From Capsicum annuum (lineage: Eukaryota > Streptophyta > Magnoliopsida > Solanales > Solanaceae), in contig NW_025850363.1 of NCBI RefSeq assembly GCF_002878395.1, positions 385,325 through 449,324 of the forward strand: a stretch of 64,000 nt of DNA, given 5' to 3'. Of the stretch, positions 22,739 through 35,029 are shown in pieces. Under the pieces are notes generated by a model. The model was given only the letters and a program-made list of their open reading frames with translations, had not been told where the DNA came from and ran no database searches. The position numbers were made by a program, and so were the translations under genes. Every line of letters begins with the position of its first letter. The stretch's first letter is position 1.

Positions 22739-24113
22739 TGATGTGTCATGGTCTCATAGCACCTTCGATACATAAAATAAGGAAATTATGCAAGTACCTA
22801 GGTCTTATAGAGAGAAGTGACGTGTTTTTATGTTGATTTTGCAGGAAAACAACATTTGGGGAAGAAGAGGAGAAAAAGATAATAAAGTGTAGCAGAAGGA
22901 TACTTATGAGACATGTCGACGGGTCATAAGCAGTTCTTACAAGCTGTAGTTGGATCATAGGTTACAGTGTTTGATTTTCAGATTGCTGAATCTTTTTTTG
23001 AGACCTACGAAGACCAACCTATGGGGTGTAAGTGGCACATATGGCCCATAGGTACTCCCTCGTAGGGTGGTGATCTGAAGCCTTCTGATTCCTCTGAAAA
23101 CTAAGAACCTACCTAGGGACCATAGGTTCTACCTACGGCCTGTAAGTAGGGTCGTAGGTTGATGCCGATATTATTTTCTTACTTTGTTTTGGATAGGATT
23201 TTTAGGTTTTTTGATGTAAACTATAAATACCCCATTGATACTTTATTAGTTGATGCAATTTACATACTTACAACATTGTATTAAGTTCTAAGATACATTT
23301 TTTATGTTGGAATTCTTGTTCTTGACTTATAGGGTTTGATATTAATTTGAGATTTTAGTTTTCATCCATAGTCATTTGTGAGATCATTCATATAATTTCA
23401 ATCATGAATTATATATGTGTTTTTACGATCATGAGCAGCTAAACCCCATAACTAGGAATTGTGGGAACCTTGATGGAATAACAAAGTAAAGAAAGTGAAA
23501 GTCTTTCTTGATTGGTGTTCTTGCATGTATGATGGTTTTCTTTGTATTGATTACTTTCTTGATGACTGTACACATTAAGAACCTGCCTGTATTCGATACT
23601 AACTTGAAATAGAGGTTGAGATTAGGAACGGAAGACTACAACAGTAATTTGAAGCTTCCAACCGTCATCTAACTAACTTGAGACCGAGATAAGATAATTA
23701 ACCTGGGATCCAGGATGAGGGTTAGTAGTGTGAAACTCTGAGATCAATAGGTGATGAGTGAAATTCACAAATAGTTTTGAGAGACGGTAGGTGATACATA
23801 ACTTGTTAGATTCTGCATGCAAGGCACTGAGATAGTTTGACGAGCGGGATAAGTCTGTAGAGTTAGGAAGTAAGGGGGAACAAAATCCTATTTTTCATCT
23901 CATATTGATTTCAACCTGAAGTGTTCAAGAATTTTTACTACTACTACTAATTTTTAAAAACCCCTCTATTTACTTTCTACAATTTTCGACTTCATCAGCA
24001 ATTTCTTGACATTTATCCTATTAAATCTGGGTTTGACCCTATCCTTTATTGGGTTCGATATTTGACAAGCGATAGTTTCATACTTTTCTAGAGATGTAAT
24101 TTGGGTGACATCA
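22739..24113 (+). repeat. A2 right (3') LTR
   Basis: Full-looking LTR with near inverted ends TGATGTGTCA and TGACATCA. A TATAAATA box lies at 23222-23229. Many CCTACG, CGTAGG and ATAGGT words occur at 22915-23160. The final 90 bp contain TTGGGTTCGATA and GTAATTTGGGTGACATCA, resembling the F LTR end. Confidence 0.82.
23222..23229 (+). promoter_or_regulatory. TATA box in A2 LTR
   Basis: TATAAATA is preserved in both A2 LTR copies (also 19235-19242). Likely the core promoter of the family; inferred from position and conservation. Confidence 0.5.
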
Positions 24114-24118
24114 ACTAC

Positions 24119-24900
24119 TACCGCAGGTTTGTTAAGAACTTTGCATTCATAGCAACACATTTGACAAGGTTAACTTAGAAAAACTTTTTTAGTTGGATAA
24201 GTGTAGCTCCTTCTAGCTAAAATATACATCAAGGAGATAGCGATGCTTCATGAGGTGCCCCGTACAATAATTTTTGATAGATATATGGCTTATAATTCTA
24301 AGTTTTAGGACAGATTACATGAGGAGTTAAGTACTAAGCTGACCTTTAGCACAACCTTTTATCCTTAAATAGATAGGCAGTCAAAAAGGATGTTCTAAGT
24401 GTTAGAAGATATATTCAGAACCTACATAATTAATTTTGGTGGTCATTGGGACCTGTTCCTACTATTATGTGAGTTCTCAAGGAATAACAGTTATCACTCT
24501 AGCATCGATATAGCACCATTTAAGGCACTCAATAGAAGGAGTTGTAGGTCCTTTATTGGGCAGTTTAAGACTGGCAATGTGAAACTTTTGAGCCCTGACT
24601 TAGTGAACGGTTCATTGAAATCAAGTTGTTGTCTACCCAAAGTAGATAGAAAGAGTTTATGGACCATAAGGTAAGAGACATGACTTTCAAGGTTGGTAAA
24701 TAAGTGTTTCCCAAAGTGTTTCCTAATAAGGGAGTCATGAGATTCGGTAAGAACAGAAAGCTCAACCCTCATTATATTGGCCTAATTGAGGTTCATAAGG
24801 ATCTAAAATATTTGGAAATCAAAGAGGTACTTTGGCCGCTACTTGTAATCCATTTTCCATGACATCTATGACATTCAATTTACAACACTCTCCCTTTGAT
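24119..24900 (+). pseudogene. Element A RT end and integrase remnant
   Basis: Right after A2 the sequence reads YRRFVKNFAFIATHLTRLT, the RT thumb/connection motif that A2 interrupted. At about 24215 it jumps into AKIYIKEIAMLHEVPRTII, the integrase core, so RNase H and the integrase zinc finger are deleted. Core motifs follow: STKLTFSTTFYP, LEDIFRTY carrying the catalytic Glu, and NNSYHSSIDIAPF (frame 24399-24674), then FGKNRKLNPHYIG at about 24740 of the C-terminal GPY/F module. No chromodomain could be read with confidence. Many stops. Confidence 0.8.
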
Positions 24901-25096
24901 GTCCAGTGAATATGTATTTATTTGTTACCTAGGTTTTCAGGAGTTCATTCAAGTTTTTATGTATGTATGCTCAAAAAATATCATGGGGATAGATATTACA
25001 TTGTTAAGTATTTTTATGAGGATGCATGTACTCTCTTCTTTTCTTATTTCGTCCTATTTTTTTATTTGATCTTTAGGGGATGAATGATGGATAAAT

Positions 25097-27140
25097 TGTT
25101 AATTGTTGCAATGACTTTTCTCTTGTTATGGTTAAGTGTTTCATTTAAAAATTTGGGTTAAATTTATCCCCAAGTGTGAAGTTATAATTCTTAGGTTAGG
25201 CCAGTCTCAAACAAAATTTGAGCAAGGTGTGTTCTATGGCAATCCGAGAATGGATTAGATAAATATGGTAGTATTTATATTAATTTCTAGTTGGTTAGGA
25301 TTATAAAGAACCCATAGAAATTTTTGAAATTGAACTCTGGTAAGTAAAACTTATGAAATTAATCTTGATGTAAAGAAGATTATTCGTAATATCTTGTATT
25401 TAAAGCATGTACTGAAAAAGAATAATTTTGAAGAAAATTGGACTTTCTGCCTCATCTATTTTGCTACAGTGATGTTCATATCACTACAGAGACATGCTCA
25501 AAAGAAAAATAACTCCCGTTATAGCAATTGGTCAACACGGTCAAGGGATGCAAGAGACTATGTGTTTATTCCATAAATGGTTCATTCTTCTAAAAGTGAT
25601 TTAGGGATACAGTAGTGGCGATTTGGGTGAAAATACTTGATTTTTCATTTTTCTTCTTAGTTAAGGTAGGGAATTCATCCTCGTTAACTAGTTAACCTAT
25701 AATTGAGTCCTAGAATTGATATTTAAAGTATTTTGGGAAAGGTTAAGGCTTGTATCAGTTGGTTTTCAGGTGTAATGGAGTAATTTAGTTATAACATCAT
25801 TGGATTTTAGTTAATTATTGTTAAATTACCCTTGAATTTTGTTAATTTAATAAATTATTTATGAAATTGGTAGTTTTAGGTGAACTATGGTAGAAAACCC
25901 CTACAATAGGGAAAATGATCATAAACTTAGACTTAGGAGTTGGGAATGAATTATAATCCCTAATGTGGTAGGTCATTGTATTGATTGTATGTTTTGTATA
26001 TATTTCTATACCGAAATCAAGTAGAAAATGCATGGAAAGGCAAGGCTCAAGCTTAGTTGAGTTGTGCAAACTTTGATTGATATAGGTGATGGTTACGTAG
26101 TTTAATCTAATATGTGTTATATCCGCATGTTAACTATTTCTTAGTATTGCTTGTTGATGCATATTTTTAAGTGTCATCACATTTCACTGAACTTACATGT
26201 AAAGCTTGGGGGTATTACAAGTGTTGGTTGTTATCATCGTGTTATGTGATTACCCTTATATTCCATCACTGATTGTGAAATGTTTTGATATTTGGACATT
26301 CTCATGAGATGTTGGTGAAATAAGGTTGGTAATCACTTGTGTCTGTGATTTGGTACATAGACAGAACTTGTCCCATGCAGGTCATAATTGGTGGGCGACC
26401 ATAAGACCCTTGGTGTGTACGTATAAGTTATAAGCAAGCTTGACAGTTCTATGAGTAAATCGGTGATTATATGTATCTAATTTTATTTAGGTATTTCGAC
26501 TTGACTTGACAGGCATATATTGTTGACATCTTTGGAGGTGGTGCTAAGGTTACTAAAATTGCTCTAATTACTACTTGTTTCATTAAGGTATAGTAGAGGC
26601 AAGCATATATTAACTTGTTGTACTATGTTATGGTTAAGTATTCATACATATCACCTTAGGTTAGACAAATGGCCCTGCTGGTACACCATTTCTTATTGGT
26701 TACTAATACTATTCCTTCTCTTAATTTTGTTGAGTGCAGCGCATATCCTAGCAATTCCTACAAGACCTTGGTTATGCTTCTAGCATGTGATTAGGACTCA
26801 AGGGTGAGTAGCTATCTTCTGTACTACCATGAATTTTTCTTGATGCTATGGTCCTTTGGTTTGAACTTATGCACTTTTTTTAGTTTTGTGGTTATATCCC
26901 CCTCTTCATAATCTTTAGTAGTTTTGGTACATTAACTTTTAGATCCTAAGGATAGGTGATTACTAAGTACAATATTCAGTATTTCTTTTTTAGTTTTGTT
27001 TTAGTCTTTGAATATCCTTTCTAACTATTAATGGTATAGTTTGTATATTTTCTCTAAGTGTTGTTTAATGTTTTTAGGGTAATTGGTTCTCCCACCAGAG
27101 AATGAGGTGGGTGCACTCATGTACAAATTAGGTTGTGACA
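25097..27140 (+). repeat. Element A 3' LTR
   Basis: Start TGTTAATTGT after GATGGATAAAT, parallel to GATGGATAC before the D LTR. It ends TTAGGTTGTGACA, a typical chromovirus LTR end, after which D protease sequence resumes. The partner LTR is off the window, so the start is estimated. No coding seen within. Confidence 0.7.
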
Positions 27141-27319
27141 ACTGACCTTGTGTAGTAACCTTTACAGGGTATGAGACTTGGGTAGATCTGATTATCCTAG
27201 ATATATTGATTTTGATACTATATTGGGTATAGATTGGCTAATCCCCTATCATGGTATTTTGATTATTATGCCCTGACTGTGACTTAGCAATGCCGGGTGT
27301 GTCAAGGATAGCTTGGAAG
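27141..27319 (+). pseudogene. Element D protease, C-terminal fragment
   Basis: The frame reads CVVTFTGYETWVDLIILDIL and, after a shift, a worn DFDTILG-like stretch and LAMPGV, which is the C-terminal half of a Tekay-type retropepsin. It starts abruptly at the end of element A LTR and ends in W-K-D-T codons at the start of the C LTR (27325). The active-site half is not in the window. C was inserted in the short segment joining protease and RT. Confidence 0.75.
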
Positions 27320-27324
27320 GATAC

Positions 27325-29461
27325 TGAAACACCCTAGGTTTTGGTCCTTGGAAATTTCCTAAATTTTGAGCCTTATGTTGATCATACGACTCACTATACT
27401 AGTCGTATAGAGTAGGTATGGGTCTAGGGACCCTAGTCATACATTGGTCAGTGTGATATTGGCCATGTTCTGTCCAAGGTACGAGAAGACTCCATATGTC
27501 ATATGTTGATGTGATGAGAGGTAGGGTCCAAGTCATATATTGTCTAGTGTCTAGACTTTGGTGTTCTTCCTAGGGTACGACTTAGGGGTACTAGTCGTAT
27601 GGTGATGAAACTATTTAGGCAAGGAAGTTGTATGTTAGACAAAATATGGAGTCCAACTTTCTGTCTTGGATACAATTGGAGGGTACCACTTATATGATGT
27701 GGGTACAAGTTGAGGAGTCCAATTGTACCCACCTACGAGAATTTTTGCAATTTAAGTAGGGGGTATTCTAGACATTTACCCTCTTAACCCCTTTTGACCC
27801 CATGAAATAAAACACGTTTAGAGGCTTCCTTAACTTAATATTCTCAATCAAACACTCTCTAAACAAAATTAAATCTCTCTCAAGCTCTTGGTTCAAGAAA
27901 AGGCTAGGTTTTCCTGAAGGTGATCAATTAGGGCTTTCAAAGGGTGGTTTTTCACCGTCTTCCTTAGTGTCTAAGTCATGTTAATCCTCCCTCATTGTTA
28001 GTCCAACTGAAATCATGTTTTAATGAATGGTTTTTATGGTATTATTGTGGGTTTGTATTGGTTTTGAAATAGATATTGGGGGTTTTTGGTTATTAATGGT
28101 TGGATAATGCTTTCCCATATTTTTTTATGGTTTTCATGTTATAATTGTTGTTTGAACATGTGGTTGCATGGGAATGGTCAGTTGATACTTGGTTTTGGTT
28201 TTGGAAACTTTATGCGCTCAACATGTTTGATAAAATGCCAATGAGAATGGTTTGTCACATAGTTTGACTATTCTTGAAATCTTTGCATTGCATAATACGG
28301 TAATGGAACTTAAATTTGTTTGGTTGATTTTAAATGGTTTGGAAAGTCCTAGGTTGCCTTGGCTTTGATTTAATTGGAAAACCTTATGGGGTATACGGGA
28401 ATCCCCCAAGTGATTTTAATAATGAAATCTTGTGGGGTACATGGGAATCCCCTAGGTGTTGGCTAGTGATATTGCTTGCAAGCTATAGTCAGTATGACGA
28501 TACCACTAATTAATGCCTTAATAATTGACTCTTGGAATTAGTGGTTTGGTTATTTGCTAAAGGTTTTAATTGGGCAATAATGGGGGTTTTGATAGCTAGC
28601 CATGAAGGTGTGAGTCCGAAAGGTTGACACTGAAAAATCATGTTTGCCGACATGAGGATGGGTTTTGATGACCACTTACTTGTGGGGTACAAGGGAATTA
28701 CCCATGTATATACACGTACATATCTACATAGAGGACGAAGGGTACAAGGGAATCCCCATCCACTTGTGGTATCTCCAGTTCGTGCAACTATATGCACTGG
28801 GGCCCGTTCATAAGGTAACACTGGAACTATATAGACCATTGGTGGATTATGACAGTAAAGCTACACAACCTAGGTTAAAGTTTTAAATGCATGCTAAACC
28901 AGGATTTCTTTCCTTGCATGGTATATATGTATTTTTGTATATGATTGCATATGGTTATTTACTTTTGTTTTGAATAATGGAATTGTTTTATCCTTACTCC
29001 TGAGTACATGCTAGCGTTCATCACGCTACCACGAGATGTAGGAACCGGCCATACTACCATTCCTCATGCTTAGTGACTTAGATTTGGAGACAGCTTTGAG
29101 TCAGACTGAAGTGGTGAACTTCATTCTTTGGAAGTCCCATTTCATGTTATGGTTTATCTTATGCCTTTACTATTCTTTTGACATTTATTTTTGGCTATGG
29201 TCAGGGGCATATCCCGACTAGATATTCTTGGACATTGTTTAGAGGCTTTGTATGGACAACTGTGGACTTGGGTATATTACGATTTGGTTTGGTTTGGGCT
29301 GTTAGACTTGGTTGGGTTGATCTCAGTATTAGACTTATCCCAAAGTCATTGAAATTTTAATACTCTAATTTCTTATATGTTCGGAATTCATCTGACATGA
29401 GTTGTATATTGGTTGGACTTAAGATGCCTAACACGACTAGGCCCTGGTTCGGGTCGTGTAA
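27325..29461 (+). repeat. C 5' LTR
   Basis: Begins TGAAACACCC and pairs with 41620-43815. Contains repeated CATACGACT/AGTCGTATG words at 27380-27740 and four GGGTAYANGGGAATCCCC-like words at 28388-28760. An ORF at 29178-29360 recurs in worn form in the other LTR (43456-43677), as expected for an LTR duplicate. Confidence 0.88.
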
Positions 29462-29464
29462 GAT

Positions 29465-29478
29465 TGGTACTCAGAGCC
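29465..29478 (+). other. C primer-binding site (initiator-Met type)
   Basis: TGGTACTCAGAGCC differs little from TGGTATCAGAGCC, complementary to the initiator tRNA-Met 3' end. It lies three bases after the LTR. Confidence 0.8.
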
Positions 29479-29676
29479 TAGCTTTTGGTGTCATGGGGTG
29501 TCCACAAAGCCGTGCCAAGTAGAGTCTCTTTTATGGATGTGTAGCACGCCACACTTAAAAGGGAAAGGCTACAAGACATTTAGGATTGTTTAACTTTCTT
29601 GTCATTCTAATTTCACGCTGCAATGTCTAGGGTCTTGAACTCTCTCCTAAGTTTTCTTTTGTTCGCTTTTCAGATC

Positions 29677-30260
29677 ATGCCTTTCCGACGAGCAAAAGCT
29701 CATGAAAACTCATTTGTCCCACTCAAGGATGGCATGGACGGATCTCTTACAACTCATGGGGTACAAACCTGGTCAAGCGTCATTGCTTCTAAATTTCCCC
29801 GTGGAGTTCCACCAATCTCCACTGACCCTACTCCGAAAGGTGACACTCATGCTCAGTCACCTCAAGGAGATGTTACCAATGCCGAGTTTCGACATTCTAT
29901 TCAACTGTTAACCCAGATAGTGGTATTTTTTTCATGCCAATCCGATCCTATTAGTGTGATAAGGAATAAGAAGAGGTCGAGAAATAGGCAGAGCAAGAAG
30001 TCCAAATATTCAGAATTGGGGAGAGTTCAGAGAGATAGTGGTAGAGGTGGTGGAAAATGGTCTGATCAAGGGAATTCGGGGAGTTCCTATGTGGTTACCA
30101 GTGTCCCTTATCATTAGTCTTCTGATTAATATTGTTTTCAAACTGGTGGAGCTCGGTCTGCCCCATCCTATCCTCTTTTCCATTTTTGTGGTATATTGTA
30201 CTGTGGTTATTGCTATAAGGGGAGGAATCAATGTTTAAGATGTGCTCAGTTGGTTCACAT
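29677..30260 (+). pseudogene. C gag, N-terminal part to zinc knuckle
   Basis: A start codon at 29677 opens MPFRRAKAHENSF, the usual M-P-x-R-R start of Tekay-type Gag. The open frame begins earlier (29623) but the internal Met fits the family and follows TTTTCAG. EFRHSIQLLTQIVV matches the first Gag helix (E-F-R-x-x-I-x-x-L-x-Q). The central Gag is deleted: the frame passes directly to KKRSRNRQSKKSKYS and a Gly/Arg/Ser-rich tail, stopping at 30117. After a shift, CGYCYKGRNQCLRCAQLVH (about 30200-30258) is a CCHC zinc-knuckle region, cut there by element E. Confidence 0.78.
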
Positions 30261-31890
30261 TGTCACAACCCGTGGCTAACCCTAGTAGCGATAACTGTGC
30301 TTACGGTCACGAGTGACCACAAGCTAACCCATGATATAGCACCTACTGTGAGCACTGAATACAGTAACAAAATACACATGTGCAGAAGTAAACTGAATAA
30401 ATCCATATGGTTCAACTACTGAAAAGATAATATAAAACTGGATACTGAAATACATATCAAAACGTGTCTAGAACATCTAATAAAACCAACTAACTATCTA
30501 ACTGACTGGGTACTAACACTAGTTATGTGGATCCACTAAACTAATGTCCTAAAGGACTAATGAGTCACCCTCAACTGGCAGGTGCTCTAATGAGATATGT
30601 GTTACCCTTAACTGGTAGGTAAACACTTTATGAACCCTCAACTGGCAGGTCGATATCTCTAACCTACGCTGGCTACGTAGTTCTAGAACTAAGGGACTAC
30701 TTCTAAAGGTCACACCATCTACTGGCAGGTGAGCCACCATCCCTATGTTCGCTCGGTGCTAAATCCTATTCCCAATTGAATGACATTGATTACTGAACTA
30801 AACTAAACTAACTTAACAACAACGCTCATGGTTTATCTGAAATCGTTCTGAATATACTGAAATTATGTAAATAGTTAAGTATCGGGTGTTCATAACCCTC
30901 CAGCACTAAATGAAAATAACAATAAAGACATATGAAACTTTAAAACCCATAATAAAGGATCATTGCTCAAAACCCAACATTTAGACATTTCATCAAACAC
31001 ATGGGAGTTATGAATTTAAGCATGGGAATGGGTAAAGCATGTGATTGAAAACATAGTTGCAATACAAAAACCATGAATTAGGGATATAACATAAGGATTT
31101 CAATGCTCAAATCATATAAGGTCTCATTCCATCAAAAAACACTTGTAACATAACTTGTAATAAAAATCAATAACAACTTCATGGAAACAATTCATCATAA
31201 ACATGTAAAAACTCATAATTTGACATCAAAAGGGAATTCTTGGACTCCATGGGTGAAAAGGGCTCGTGGATGAACATCACACATACCTTAAATCCTTAAT
31301 CTTGAAAGAGAAACACAATCTTGATGCTTTTATTAAAAGTTCTTGGATTAGTGAACTTGAATTCTTGGTTTTCTTGAAGAGAAATGAATGAAATTGATGA
31401 ACTTGGGAGATGATTAAGGTTTGTTTTTTAGAGGAAAATTGGGGAAAATAGTCATAAAATGCCCTAACCAACGTTTTAATTCGTGTTTTTATGAATTGGG
31501 TTAAGGGAAAAACTAAATTGCCCTTCAACTAATTAAATTCAAAACTGGAATGCGGATTAAACGTACACTGCGATGCAATGAAGGGCTCATTGTTATCGCC
31601 ACCACAACGCGCCACTATCTTGGTGAGGTTTTGGAATCAAAATCCAAACACGGCCCAATCCTCATCCAAAAAATTTGAAACTTCCCTGAGACATTCTCCT
31701 TACATCCCATAACATGAATTAACTCAAAAACCTAAGTCTCATGGTCAAAAAAACCAATTTAAAAATTCTCGAAGTTAACAGGCCAAAAATAAGACTAAGT
31801 CCCCAACACTTAGTGAAATTTCCAAGCTTTGAGCCTCTTATGCATGCAACTAGGAGCTGAACTAAGCCAAGAAAAGTATGAGGTATTATT
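30261..31890 (-). repeat. E 3' LTR (left copy)
   Basis: Begins TGTCACAACC on the plus strand. About 0.6 kb of the right copy (roughly 37040-37650) is missing near 30510. CCTCAACTGGCAGGT-like words occur four times at 30565-30730. The inner end is estimated from GGTATTATTA against GGTATACA in the other copy. Confidence 0.82.
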
Positions 31891-31891
31891 A

Positions 31892-31906
31892 TATCTCCCT
31901 CTTGGG
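31892..31906 (-). promoter_or_regulatory. E polypurine tract
   Basis: Plus-strand TATCTCCCTCTTGGG gives a purine run (AAGAGGGAGATA) on the minus strand next to the LTR start. Confidence 0.7.
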
Positions 31907-32119
31907 AATATTCGGCCTCGAATGATACTGACTAAGCTGAGAATAATGGGGAAACAGGGATCATATACTAGACATGCAAAACTGAAAATATGATTACATG
32001 ACTGAGTCTGAAACATGATACATGAACTGAACTAACTCGTGAATGATGCAATGACATGAGAATGATTATATAGCTTGAACTGAGAATGGAAAAGAGACGA
32101 TCTAAGGAAAATTGTTACC

Positions 32120-33115
32120 TTAAGCTGAGTCTGAGTTTGCAGAGAAAAAATGAGGTTCCTTGGTATGAATATCTGCTTCTGCTTCCCAAGTGGCTCCCTC
32201 AACAGATTGATTCCGCCAAAGAACTTTAACAAAGGGAACTTCTTTGTTCCTTAGTCTACGAATCTGACGATCAAGGATCTTGACTGGGATTTCTTCGTAA
32301 AAAGGGCTATCCTGAAAAACTGTGATTTCTAAAGGAACTACAACAGTTGGGTCACCAATACACTTCTTTAATAAGGAAACATGGAACATTGGATGCACTG
32401 ATGCAAAATCTATAGGAAACTCAAGGCCATAAGCTACCTTCCCAAAATGACTCAAAACTCTGTAAGGTCCACTATATCGGGGACTAAGCTTCCCATTTTT
32501 TCCAAATTTCATTACTCCCTTCATGGGCGAGATTTTCAAATACACCAAATCCTCAACTTCAAACTCAAGAGATCCCTTCTTCTCATAGCTACATAGAATT
32601 TTTTACGTCTTTGGGCTATCTTAAGCCTCTATTACATTAAATACTGAATCTAGTCCTATCAAATTAGCCCCACCTACCTCAAACCAACCAGTAGGAGATC
32701 TATATCTCCTCCCATAGAGAGCCTCAAACAGAGCCATCTAAATACTATAGTGGTAACTGTTACTGTAGACAAACTCAGTCAAAGGTAATTGATCATCCCA
32801 ACTACCTTTACAATCAAGAACACACGCCCTCAATATGTCCTCTAGGGTCTGAATGGTCCTCTCTGCCTGACCATCTATCTGAGGATGGAAAGTTGTACTG
32901 AAGTAAACTTTGGTACCAAGACCCTTCTGAAAAGCTCTCCAAAAGTGAGAGGTAAACTGAGTACCTCTATCTGAAATGATAGATAATGGGACTCCATGCA
33001 ACTTAACCAACTCTCCAATATAGAGCTTGGCATAGTCCTCCACTGAATAAGAAGTATGAACTAGCAAGAAATGAACTAATTTGGTCATTCTGTCTATAAT
33101 CACCCATAATCAAAT
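32120..33115 (-). pseudogene. E integrase with chromodomain-like C-terminus
   Basis: The frame 33103-32738 encodes the integrase core: IDRMTKLVHFL with the first catalytic Asp, SVEDYAKLYIGELVKLHGVP, ISDRGTQFTSHFW with the second, and RTIQTLEDILRA with the Glu. A stop replaces a Gln codon at 32738; the same frame continues at 32548-32120 with ISPMKGVMKFGKNGKLSPRY (GPY/F module), HPMFHVSLLKK and a tail ILDRQIRRLRNKEVPFVKV, WRNQSVEGATWEAE that matches the chromodomain-like end of chromoviruses. Such tails are thought to steer insertion to heterochromatin. The DDE residues remain readable. Confidence 0.88.
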
Positions 33116-34265
33116 CATGCTGACGATGCAAATGAGGCAACCCTGTCATAAAATCCATGTTCACCTCTTCCCATTTTCAAGTAGGAATACTAAACTCCTG
33201 CATTATACCACTAGGCCTCTGGTGTTCAACTTTAACTTACTGGCAATTGGAACACTTGGCTACAAACTCTGCAATGCGCTTCTGCCAAAATCCAATGTCT
33301 CAAACCATCAACACACGGCACGCATAGCCTATCTTAACAATAAAATACACCACCTCCTCATTAGGAGAAAACCTCTACTTTCTGATCTCCAACTGATTTC
33401 TTCAAATTAACCAAACTGGGAACACTATCTTGTTTCTTCTTTACTTCGGCAACCAAAGAAGATTTTGAACCATTTTGAATCCTTACACTACCTTTAGCTG
33501 AATTAACCAACCTAACACCTAATCTAGCAAGTTGATGAACCTCACTGACTAACTTTTCTTATCATCCTCAACATAAGCAACACTACCCATAGACAAGCTA
33601 CTAAGGGAGTTTGTCACTACATTGACCTTGCCCGGATGATACAACACACCTATATCATAATCTTATGACAACTCTAACCACCTTCTCTGATGAAGATTCA
33701 AATATATTTGCAAAAACACATATTACAAACTCTTACGGTTCGTGAACACATCAACATAAAGTCCATAAAGATAATGCCTCCAAATTTTCAATGCAAATAT
33801 AACAACTACTAACTCAAGATCATGGGTAGGGTAATTCTTTTCATGGGGTTTAAGTTGTATAAAGGCATAGGCTATGACGTTATCTCTATATTAACACATA
33901 ACCAAGGGCAATTCTAGAAGCATCATAGTAAACAACAAACTTATCTGAACCATCTGGCAAAGTCAAGACTAGGGCAAGGTGAGTCGAGTCTTCAACTCTT
34001 GAAAACTCTTTTCACAAGAATCTGACCACTGAAATTTGAATTTCTTCTGAGTCAATCGAGACATAGGGGTGCATTAGAAAAAACCCTTTAACAAACCATC
34101 TGTAATAGCCAGCCACCTAATATCTGATAGGGAGATGGGTCTAGGCTTGTTTCTTACTACTTCGGTCTTTTGAGGTTCAACTCTAATTCCATCATCGAAA
34201 ATAATATGGCCAAGGAAAGTTACTGATCTTAGCCAAAACTTGCACTTACTGAATTTGGAGAATAA
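33116..34265 (-). pseudogene. E RNase H and integrase zinc-finger region
   Basis: In broken frames the minus strand reads LTQKKFKFQWSDSCE (about 34020), [15 protein letters not shown] and [19 protein letters not shown] (about 33850-33750), then QRRWLELS and LYHPGKVNVV (about 33690-33620), which is the gypsy RNase H. A catalytic Asp in the F-T-D-H motif appears as Asn (F-T-N-R). Integrase N-terminal sequence follows toward 33240 but the zinc finger is hard to read. Several stops and shifts make this the most damaged part of E pol. Confidence 0.72.
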
Positions 34266-35029
34266 CTATTGGGCTTTAAGAGTCTGTAATATGATTCTGA
34301 GATGGTTTGCATGATCATTTTCAATACAGGAGTAGAAAAGAATATCATCAATGAATACAATGATGAACATGTCCAAGTATTGCTTGAAAACTCTGTTCAT
34401 CAAGTCCATGAAAGTTGTTAGGGCATTTGTTAGTCCAAAAGACATAACTAGAAATTCAAAGTGACCATATTGAGTTTTGAAAGCTCTTTTCGAAATTTTG
34501 CATTCTCTGACTCTGAGTTGATGACAGCTAGATCTGAGGTCTAACTTAGAGAAATAACTGGCACCCTGAAGTTGGTTGAACAAGTCATCAATCCTGGGGA
34601 GTGGTTACTTATTTTTTACTATGACTTTGTTCAACTGACGGTAATCGATGCACATTCTAAGAGAACTGCCTTTTTTACACACGAAAAGGACTGGAGCGCC
34701 CCATGGGGAAATATTGGGCCTGATAAATCCCTTATCTAAGAGATCTTTCAAATATTCTTTAAACTCTCTAAGCTCAGCTGGAGCCATTCTATAGGGCAGA
34801 ATAGAGATAGGTTGGGTATCTGGAAGGAGATCTATTCTGAAGTCAATTTCCCTTATGGATGGAACTCCGAGAAGATTTTTAGGGAACACATCTAGAAATT
34901 CCCTTACTATTGAAACTAACTCGAGACTTGGAGTCTCAGAACTAGATTCTTTGACTCGAATAAGATGGTACATACACCCTTTGGATATCATCTTTCTTGA
35001 TCTAAGATATGACATAATCTGACCCTAAA
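34266..35029 (-). pseudogene. E reverse transcriptase
   Basis: Frames 35015-34605 and 34583-34266 are in phase and separated by one stop where the family has a Tyr codon in K-N-K-Y-P-L-P. Motifs in order: [77 protein letters not shown], then [24 protein letters not shown] and [13 protein letters not shown] carrying the catalytic Asp pair. Downstream the same frame continues past another stop (Gln codon) into the thumb (FLGHIIFDDG). The polymerase would copy element RNA in the cytoplasmic particle. Confidence 0.9.

Larger units (their letters stand above)
18848..24113 (+). mobile_element. Element A2: truncated Athila-like element
   Basis: The right LTR (22739-24113) starts TGATGTGTCA and ends GGTGACATCA. 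The left copy (18848-19441) is a fragment of the same LTR and runs directly into mid-gag, so its distal LTR part, primer site and gag start are gone. Gag and protease remnants are present; RT, RNase H and integrase are absent. The same post-pol and 3' hairpins as A1 and F occur. Gag wording (LLTKHFAA..., KVNAV) places it in the family of F. It splits the element A RT. A clear target duplication was not seen. Confidence 0.82.
1..27140 (+). mobile_element. Element A: Tekay-like chromovirus, 5' end off window
   Basis: This is a degraded Ty3/gypsy element read on the plus strand. It shows gag (1-530, resuming at 16682), protease (17560-17898), RT (18050-18847, resuming at 24119), integrase (24225-24900) and a 3' LTR (25097-27140). 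Domain order and motifs (DEFLALEQGD in gag, DFDVILGM in protease, an IDD core in RT, HSSI...APF in integrase) match the Tekay/Del group. The 5' LTR would lie left of base 1. Two Athila-like elements, A1 and A2, interrupt it. Directly after its 3' LTR the sequence continues inside a second protease, so A itself sits within element D. Its left target duplication cannot be checked. Confidence 0.85.

Noticed and set aside
25394..25576. 60-codon frame in element A 3' LTR
   Set aside because: Lies in LTR sequence with no motif or start context.
33081..33410. 109-codon plus-strand frame
   Set aside because: Antisense to the E integrase region; no motif.
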